11,440 nucleotides of DNA, taken from the NCBI GenBank assembly GCA_946623295.1, contig CAMOQY010000030.1, forward strand, positions 1 through 11,440, given 5' to 3'. How positions within the stretch are numbered: position 1 is the stretch's first letter; every line of letters begins with the position of its first letter. The notes beneath the pieces were generated by a model. That model did not search any database, was not told the origin of the DNA, and saw nothing but the letters and a program-made list of their open reading frames with translations. Position numbers and translations under genes: made by a program. Below, piece after piece: positions 6,122 through 11,440 of this stretch. Origin of the DNA: an uncultured Lachnospiraceae bacterium. GTDB lineage: Bacteria > Bacillota > Clostridia > Lachnospirales > Lachnospiraceae.

Positions 6122-8197
6122 ATGAGATTTGCAAATGGAGTAGTGAAGCTGCGCATACCGATACTTATCGCCGCGCTGGCTCTGTGCGTGCTTTCAGTTT
6201 TCGGCATGGCGCGCACGCGTATCAATTATGACATGCTGACCTATCTGCCTCAGGACATGGAGACAGTAAAGGGTCAGGACGTACTGCTTAAGGATTTCGG
6301 CAAAGGTGCTTTTGCCATGGTGATCGTGGAGGGAATGGACCAGAACCAGGTAAGCGCTCTCAGAAAGTCAATTTCCGAAGTGGACCACGTGGCTGATGTG
6401 ATCTGGTATGACACCTTCCTGCCGGAGAACATTCCGATGGAAATGCTTCCTCAGGATCTGTACGAAGCCTTTAACAGCGGAGATTCTACCATGATGGCCG
6501 TATTTTTCGACAGCGGCACATCGGCGGATGAGACTATCGAAGCCGTCGGAAAGATCCGTCAGATCACGGACGGACGCGCGCTGATCGCAGGGATGAGCGC
6601 CATGGTAGCCGATCTGAAAGAGCTGTGTGAAAAGGAGGAGGCTATCTACGTAGCTATCGCGGTGATCTGCGCCTGCATCGTCATGATGCTTCTGCTCGAC
6701 GGCTGGCTGGTCCCCTTTGTCTTTCTGGCCAGCATAGGAGTCATGGTGCTGATGAATATGGGATCGAATTTCATATTCGGCGAGATCTCCTATATCACAA
6801 AAGCCCTCGCTGCCGTACTGCAGCTGGCAGTGACCATGGATTACAGCATTTTCCTCTGGCACAGCTACAACGAACACTGCGCAGACGGATCCGACAGAAA
6901 GCAGGCCATGGCAGCCGCTATACGCGACACACTGACCTCTGTCGTAGGATCTTCCGTCACTACCATCGCGGGATTTATAGCGCTGTGCTTTATGAGCTTC
7001 ACGCTGGGCCGCGATCTCGGCCTGATCATGGCTAAGGGCGTGCTGCTGGGCGTCATCGGCTCGGTTACTGTTCTGCCCGCCATGATTCTGGTCCTCGACC
7101 GGCCTCTGCAGGCTACGCGGCACCGTGCGCTGATCCCCGACTGCGGAAAAGCCGCCGGAGTGATAGTAAAGATCTTCCCTCTTTTCCTCGTGCTTTTCAT
7201 AGCTCTGATACCGCCTTTTTACTACGCGTATAAAAAGGCGAACGCAGAGGTCTACTACACCATCGCGGATTCGCTGCCCGAGGACATGGATTTCAAGATA
7301 GCCAATAAAAAGCTCCGTGATGATTATGACATGTCAAACGTCCAGATGATCCTGGTCAGCTCATCTCTGTCTCAGAGCGAAGTAAATGCGCTGTGCGATG
7401 AGCTGGGGGCCGTGGACGGTGTAAAATACGTCCTCGGACTGGAAAGCGTGACCGGCGACCGTATTCCGCGCGAGATGCTTCCGGATGACGTGACCTCGCA
7501 GCTGATCTCCGGCAGGTATGAGCTGCTGCTCTTCAGCTCTGAGTACGGAATAGCAACCGATGAGGTGTCCGACCAGATAAATGAAGTAAACCGCATTATC
7601 AAGAGCCACGATCCGTCGTCGATGCTCATCGGCGAGGCGGCCTGCACCAAGGATATGATAGAGGTGACGGATATCGATTTTGCGAGGGTCAATCTCGTCA
7701 GTATCGCCATGGTCTTCGTCATCATTCTGCTGGTCGAACGCAGCATATCGCTGCCCTTTATCCTGGTCGCGGTGATAGAGCTCGGTATTTTCATCAATCT
7801 GGGCATCTCGCATTTCACCGGCGAACAGCTTCCATTTATCGCGCCTATCTGTATATCCACTATCCAGCTCGGCGCCACGGTGGATTACGCCATACTGATG
7901 ACAACACGCTACAGGAGCGAGAGGATCGGCGGCGCCTCAAAACGCGATGCCGTGAAGAAGGCGCTTTCCACCTCGATACCCTCGATACTGACATCGGGCT
8001 TTGGCCTGTTTGGAGCGACTTTCGGAGTCTACGTATATACCGATATCGATATCATAGGATCGATGTGCCTGCTGCTCTCGCGCGGAGCGCTTATATCCAT
8101 GGCGCTCGTGATACTGACCCTTCCCGCGCTGCTGATGCTGTGCGACGGACTGATCAGGCACACCACGCTCGGTATGAAGAACTGTACGAAGGCCTGA
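6122..8197 (+). CDS. MMPL/RND family transporter
   Basis: The 691-residue protein has the full RND layout in two repeats. TM1 is at about 11-30, an extracytoplasmic domain at about 31-172, and a membrane bundle at about 174-326. The second half repeats this: TM at about 347-370, loop 371-523, bundle about 524-676. Each bundle carries the Asp-Tyr pair used for proton relay in MMPL proteins: T238-MDYSIFLWHSY (D240, Y241) and A586-TVDYAILMTTRY (D588, Y589). It should therefore be a proton-driven exporter. Characterised relatives (mycobacterial MmpL, staphylococcal FarE) move lipids or fatty acids out of the cytoplasmic membrane; the substrate here is unknown. The start is ATG 6122 with AAAGGA at 6110-6115; the frame also opens at TTG 6107, but that lies upstream of the Shine-Dalgarno. 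It is followed after 89 bases by the heptad-repeat secreted protein, its probable partner. Confidence 0.95.
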   Translation: MRFANGVVKLRIPILIAALALCVLSVFGMARTRINYDMLTYLPQDMETVKGQDVLLKDFGKGAFAMVIVEGMDQNQVSALRKSISEVDHVADVIWYDTFLPENIPMEMLPQDLYEAFNSGDSTMMAVFFDSGTSADETIEAVGKIRQITDGRALIAGMSAMVADLKELCEKEEAIYVAIAVICACIVMMLLLDGWLVPFVFLASIGVMVLMNMGSNFIFGEISYITKALAAVLQLAVTMDYSIFLWHSYNEHCADGSDRKQAMAAAIRDTLTSVVGSSVTTIAGFIALCFMSFTLGRDLGLIMAKGVLLGVIGSVTVLPAMILVLDRPLQATRHRALIPDCGKAAGVIVKIFPLFLVLFIALIPPFYYAYKKANAEVYYTIADSLPEDMDFKIANKKLRDDYDMSNVQMILVSSSLSQSEVNALCDELGAVDGVKYVLGLESVTGDRIPREMLPDDVTSQLISGRYELLLFSSEYGIATDEVSDQINEVNRIIKSHDPSSMLIGEAACTKDMIEVTDIDFARVNLVSIAMVFVIILLVERSISLPFILVAVIELGIFINLGISHFTGEQLPFIAPICISTIQLGATVDYAILMTTRYRSERIGGASKRDAVKKALSTSIPSILTSGFGLFGATFGVYVYTDIDIIGSMCLLLSRGALISMALVILTLPALLMLCDGLIRHTTLGMKNCTKA

Positions 8198-8286
8198 CCT
8201 GAAAAGATCCGGGGAGGACCGGCGCAGGCTGTCCGCCCTTTAGAAATACTCTTTTATTAAAATGCTGATAACATGAGGAGGCTATC

Positions 8287-10230
8287 ATGAAAAAAATCAA
8301 AAAAATACTGTGCGTCACACTGGCGCTGTCGCTGGCGGCCATTCCCGCCTGGCTTTCGGGGAGGATCTCTCTTGAGGCTGTCGCCGACGAAGACCCAAAG
8401 ACCATAGGCAGCTCCGCGTCGCAGGTGCTTTCTGCGGAGCCGTCCGGCGTCAGCGGGACGGTCGACTTTGACGGCGCGACCTATATCATCGCCGACGCCT
8501 CAGGCAAGACCGAAAAGGTGATAGAATCGTCCGGCACCGGAATGACATACCCTGACATTACTTCATCCGAGCTCCCTGTATCGTTTACCGTCCGCTATAC
8601 CCTGGACGGCGCCGGGATAACTCCCGAAGAGCTCGCGGGCAAAAGCGGCCACATCTGCATACGCTTTGAGTGCGAAAATCTGAGCAGGCAGCTGGTAAAG
8701 GTAAACGGGACCGCGGAAAATCTCTGCACCCCTTACGCCGTGCTTACCGGACTTATGCTGGACCGTAACAGATTTTCCGGAGTGGAAATCTCAGGCGGCA
8801 GAGCGATCGATGACGGAAAACACATCATAGCCGCGGGGCTTATCCTTCCCGGCATGGCTGACAGTCTTGACCCCGAGGGCAGGAGCGAGCTTGTCTCAAA
8901 GCTCCCCTCCTTCATGGAGATAAGCGCCGATGTAACTGATTTCGCGCTCGATGGAGCGTACGGCGTAATACTGCCCCTGAATACGGAAGAACTGGATATC
9001 GAAGGCATAGACGAGCTCAAGGACCTCGAGGATCAGATGGACAAGCTGTCTGACGGCATGAAGGATCTGCGCAGCGGAGCTTCCGCGCTGAGCAGCGGCG
9101 CGAAGGATCTCTCCGACGGCGCAGCGCAGCTTGGCGACGGGACTAAAAAGCTTGCAGAGGGAACGGACAGGCTTGCCGGAGGAACGGATGCCCTGGCTGA
9201 CGGAGCCTCTGCTCTTTCAAAAGGCATAGACCGGCTCGAGGGCGGAGTCGGCGAGCTGAGCACCGGGCTCTCTCTTCTCACAGAAAACAGCGGCCTGCTG
9301 CGCAGCGGAGCAGATCAGATCTTTGAGACCATGCTTGGCACGGTATCTGATTCTCTGGCTTCCGCAGGCCTGCCCGCGGGCACTCTTACACCGGAAAACT
9401 ATTCGGAAAAGCTTTCCTCCATCATCTCTTCTCTCGATAAGGATGCCGTATACGCACAGGCTCTCGGCACCGTTACGGCTGCTGTCGAGGCAAACCGTCA
9501 GGCTGTAGCTGAGGCGGTGACAGGGGCCATCCGCGCGCAGGTACGCGAGGCGGTAATATCCGCAGCCGGTTTCCCGTCGGCAGACGCATATCAGCAGCTG
9601 CTGGACGCCGGACAGATACCTGATGCGGTGGCACAGGGTATAGAAAACGGGATCAATGCGCAGATGAACTCCGACGAAATAAGTGCGGCAATAGCCTCGC
9701 AGACCGACAGCCAGATCCAGGCTCTTATCGCGCAGCAGATGGAATCAGACGAAGTCAAGGCCCGGATAGCCGCGGCAGGCGAGGGCCTCGCAAAGGTTTC
9801 CACCGCCAAGGCGCAGCTGGATTCTCTGGCAGCTTTCTGCAGCGGAGTAAATGAATACACAAGAGGTGTAGACAGCGCGGCAGCCGGCGCCGGACAGCTC
9901 TCCGACGGCGTCAAGGCGCTGAAAGAAGGAAGCAGTACTCTCAGCAGCGGAGCGGGCGAGCTCTCGGGCGGTGTCAAGACGGTAAACAAGGGGTCTCATG
10001 ACCTGGCGGATGGCGCAGCCGCGCTTACTGACGGAGCTGTCAGGCTGGCGGATGGCGCAGCAAAGCTGTCAGATGGGATAAACCGTTTGGACGAGGATGG
10101 GATCTCCAGGATCACTGACCGCTTCGGCGGTGAGAACGCGCGTATCGCCGCACGTTTTGCCCAGCTTATCGAGCTCGGACGCGAGACATCGGATACTCAC
10201 TACGTGATCCGCTTCGCCGGGATCAAATAA
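8287..10230 (+). CDS. Secreted Leu-x-x-Gly heptad-repeat protein (YhgE/Pip-related), MMPL partner
   Basis: The 647-residue protein starts with a signal peptide: KKIKK, a hydrophobic core at 7-23, and a likely cleavage after A31-V-A33. Residues about 55-240 form a folded domain with YTLDGAGITPEELAGKSGHICIRF and LPGMADSLDPEGR, a type I associate with proteins encoded beside Clostridia MMPL genes. Residues 254-330 are eleven heptads of the LxxGxxx type, 331-537 are an Ala/Gln-rich, probably helical core, and 538-600 are nine more heptads. These are the xxxLxxG repeats found in YhgE/Pip phage-infection proteins, but the C-terminal membrane helices of YhgE are absent: after residue 600 only about 47 residues remain, with no hydrophobic segment. 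It should be an exported, soluble or envelope-tethered rod. AGGAGG at 8276-8281 precedes the ATG by 5 bases. The 89-base gap to MMPL has an imperfect hairpin (8213-8237) but no T-run, so an operon is likely. Confidence 0.85.
   Translation: MKKIKKILCVTLALSLAAIPAWLSGRISLEAVADEDPKTIGSSASQVLSAEPSGVSGTVDFDGATYIIADASGKTEKVIESSGTGMTYPDITSSELPVSFTVRYTLDGAGITPEELAGKSGHICIRFECENLSRQLVKVNGTAENLCTPYAVLTGLMLDRNRFSGVEISGGRAIDDGKHIIAAGLILPGMADSLDPEGRSELVSKLPSFMEISADVTDFALDGAYGVILPLNTEELDIEGIDELKDLEDQMDKLSDGMKDLRSGASALSSGAKDLSDGAAQLGDGTKKLAEGTDRLAGGTDALADGASALSKGIDRLEGGVGELSTGLSLLTENSGLLRSGADQIFETMLGTVSDSLASAGLPAGTLTPENYSEKLSSIISSLDKDAVYAQALGTVTAAVEANRQAVAEAVTGAIRAQVREAVISAAGFPSADAYQQLLDAGQIPDAVAQGIENGINAQMNSDEISAAIASQTDSQIQALIAQQMESDEVKARIAAAGEGLAKVSTAKAQLDSLAAFCSGVNEYTRGVDSAAAGAGQLSDGVKALKEGSSTLSSGAGELSGGVKTVNKGSHDLADGAAALTDGAVRLADGAAKLSDGINRLDEDGISRITDRFGGENARIAARFAQLIELGRETSDTHYVIRFAGIK
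9046..9276 (+). repeat. First Leu-x-x-Gly heptad block (11 units of 21 bp)
   Basis: Codons 254-330 encode eleven consecutive heptads of the form L-x-x-G-x-x-x with no break in register (LSDGMKD, LRSGASA, LSSGAKD and so on). The DNA is degenerate between units, so the repeat is maintained at protein level. It predicts a long helix with a Leu stripe and a Gly stripe, suited to close helix packing. Confidence 0.9.
9898..10086 (+). repeat. Second Leu-x-x-Gly heptad block (9 units of 21 bp)
   Basis: Codons 538-600 encode nine in-register heptads, one with Val in place of Leu (residue 566). A 17-base identical segment occurs at 10003-10019 and 10045-10061, exactly two heptads apart, which suggests a recent internal duplication. 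Confidence 0.9.
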
Positions 10231-10252
10231 CCGCGAAGCCGTCAGGCTCCTT

Positions 10253-10313
10253 AAAAAAACGACGATCTGTTTGCTTTCACATGCTTGTGTCCGCAAACGA
10301 TCGTCGTTTTTTT
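10253..10313. terminator. Strong bidirectional intrinsic terminator
   Basis: CGACGATC (10260-10267), a bulged T, GTTTGC (10269-10274) pair with GCAAAC (10293-10298) and GATCGTCG (10299-10306), a 14-bp stem. The 18-base loop contains a further CACA/TGTG mini-hairpin. Seven A (10253-10259) on one side and seven T (10307-10313) on the other give a U-tract in both directions. It ends the transporter/heptad-protein operon on the plus strand and the oxidoreductase gene on the minus strand, which converge here. Confidence 0.93.
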
Positions 10314-10383
10314 ATGTATAGATCCGCCTGCTTATGATCTCATTCCCGAGGTCATGCGGGCGTACGCGGCGCAGCTTTACCGA

Positions 10384-11440
10384 TCAGGTCGTCTGCTCGG
10401 TGGGATAAGACGACTTGCCTGTAACAGCGCGCTTTACGATGCGTCCCATGCGCTTTATCGCGTAGGGACCTACAAGCTTCATCATCTCCTCCGCCGTATG
10501 CATCTCGCTGGCGGCAGGCAGATCGCGCGTGAGGTGGATCGCGTCAAACTCGCACCTCGTAGTGCAAAGGCCGCAGCCCACACACTGATTCAGATCCACG
10601 ATAGTGGCTCCGCACTTGAGGCAGCGCGCCGCCTCGGTCCTGACCTGTTCCTCGGTAAGAGGCAGCCTCATATCCTCAAAGGTTCCGCGTACATCTCCGC
10701 TCTTCATGCCGGGGCGCTGACGCGGCGAATTATCAAACGACTCCACGCGTATATCATCGCGGTCAAGCTCGATAAAAGTACGCAGATCGCGTCCGATTGT
10801 CAGGGACTGTCCCGGATGGACAAAGCGGTTGATCGAGACCATGCCCTGCCTGCCTTCGGCGATGGCGTCTATCGCAAAACGCGCGCCGTGGTAGATATCG
10901 CCTCCCACAAAGATATCGGGCTCGGCGGTCTGATAGGTCACGGGATCCGCGACGGCAGTGCCGCCGGGACGGACCTCCACCTTTGAGCCATCGAGCAGGC
11001 CGCCCCACTCGGCGCTCTGGCCTATGGCCATGAGCACGTTATCGCATTTTACGGTGATAGTCTCGTTCTCGTCATACTTCGGAGCAAATCTGTGGTCCGC
11101 GTCAAAGACGGAAACACACTTTTTGAATACGATACCGCATACGCGGCCGTTTTCGGTCAGTATTTCCTTCGGGCCCCAGCCGTTCTTTATCTCTATACCC
11201 TCGGCCTCGCACTCGGCAACCTCGTCGCGCGCAGCGGGCATCTCATCACGCTGCTCAAGGCAGAGCATGGTGACCTTGCCGGAGGCAGCGCGGAGCGCGG
11301 TCCTGGCCACATCGGCAGCAACATTTCCGCCACCGACCACGACCACGTCGCCGTTAAGTCGCACGCTATCATCCTGATTGACTCTGCGCAGGAAGCTGAC
11401 GCCGGATTCAACGCCCTCTGCGTCCTCGCCGGGCACGCCG
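10384..11440 (-). CDS. GltD-like FAD/NAD(P) oxidoreductase with C-terminal [4Fe-4S] motif, N-terminus off window
   Basis: The C-terminal 351 codons of a larger protein are visible; the frame is open through the right edge and its first codons (PGEDAEGVESGVSFLRRVN) are an internal GltD-family segment. Numbering from the first Val codon at 11436: the NAD(P)-binding Rossmann loop is V34-GGGNVAADVARTA (34-47), the MAIGQ segment is 136-140, and the FAD-closing motif is DIFVGGDIYHGARFAIDAIAEGRQ (174-197). Then come RCLKCG (271-276) and C285-VGC-GLC-TTRC295, a classic CxxCxxCxxxC [4Fe-4S] site. Proteins of this group pass electrons between NAD(P)H, FAD and iron-sulfur centres; glutamate synthase small subunit is the best-known relative, but a C-terminal ferredoxin motif fits the stand-alone or hydrogenase/transhydrogenase-associated members better. 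The exact substrate cannot be told without the missing N-terminus and neighbours. It ends 70 bases from the shared terminator. Confidence 0.9.
   Translation of the reverse strand, partial: GVPGEDAEGVESGVSFLRRVNQDDSVRLNGDVVVVGGGNVAADVARTALRAASGKVTMLCLEQRDEMPAARDEVAECEAEGIEIKNGWGPKEILTENGRVCGIVFKKCVSVFDADHRFAPKYDENETITVKCDNVLMAIGQSAEWGGLLDGSKVEVRPGGTAVADPVTYQTAEPDIFVGGDIYHGARFAIDAIAEGRQGMVSINRFVHPGQSLTIGRDLRTFIELDRDDIRVESFDNSPRQRPGMKSGDVRGTFEDMRLPLTEEQVRTEAARCLKCGATIVDLNQCVGCGLCTTRCEFDAIHLTRDLPAASEMHTAEEMMKLVGPYAIKRMGRIVKRAVTGKSSYPTEQTT

Noticed and set aside
6368..7123. 251-codon minus-strand frame inside the MMPL gene
   Set aside because: Composition is rich in His, Gln and Asp as expected from the antisense of membrane-helix codons; the MMPL frame is unquestionable.
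9046..10086. Repeat-rich stretch as CRISPR or a tandem DNA satellite
   Set aside because: The periodicity is 21 bp in coding frame, with diverged DNA and a conserved protein pattern; there are no identical repeats with unique spacers.
8287..10230. Heptad protein as a YhgE/Pip gene truncated by a frameshift
   Set aside because: Only about 20 bases separate its stop from the terminator, so no remnant of the YhgE membrane domain can follow; the protein also has its own signal peptide and a distinct ending.

Overview
The window looks like chromosome from a fairly GC-rich member of the Bacillota, probably class Clostridia. The grounds are the gene order rpmE - DUF1385 (YqhQ-like) - prmC - prfA, a zinc-type L31, strong AGGAGG-like ribosome binding sites, a SpoIIE-type phosphatase and an MMPL transporter of the low-GC Gram-positive kind. 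I see no phage, insertion sequence, CRISPR array, tRNA or rRNA. The family or genus cannot be named from sequence reading alone.

Positions 1-5330 (all minus strand, read right to left) form one long gene series. It starts at a clear sigma-A promoter with a short structured leader before rpmE (L31). Two tandem hairpins follow, the second with a U-tract like an intrinsic terminator. Then come a DUF1385 membrane protein, prmC (the methylase that modifies release factors), prfA (release factor 1, the target of PrmC), a membrane-anchored SpoIIE/PP2C phosphatase, and the start of a MATE transporter whose ATG overlaps the phosphatase stop. The first four genes are a translation-linked block; the last two look like a separately coupled pair.

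Positions 5328-10313 are a divergent regulator/transporter unit. A TetR-family repressor (minus) faces an MMPL/RND transporter (plus), which is followed by a secreted protein built from two blocks of Leu-x-x-Gly heptads around an Ala-rich helical core. The 236-base divergent spacer carries a near-perfect palindrome (likely operator), two mutually overlapping promoter-like sites and a terminator-like hairpin just before the MMPL ribosome binding site. The unit ends in a strong bidirectional terminator. The likely logic is that TetR senses a small molecule and releases expression of an envelope export system made of pump plus extracytoplasmic rod protein; the substrate is unknown.

Positions 10384-11440 (minus) hold the 3' two-thirds or so of a GltD-like FAD/NAD(P) oxidoreductase with a C-terminal [4Fe-4S] ferredoxin-like motif; it runs off the right edge.

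No gene-free stretch exceeds 300 bases. The most interesting items are the MMPL/heptad-rod system with its layered control region, and the possibility that the rpmE UAG stop codon and the hairpins after it couple RF1 supply to prmC-prfA expression.
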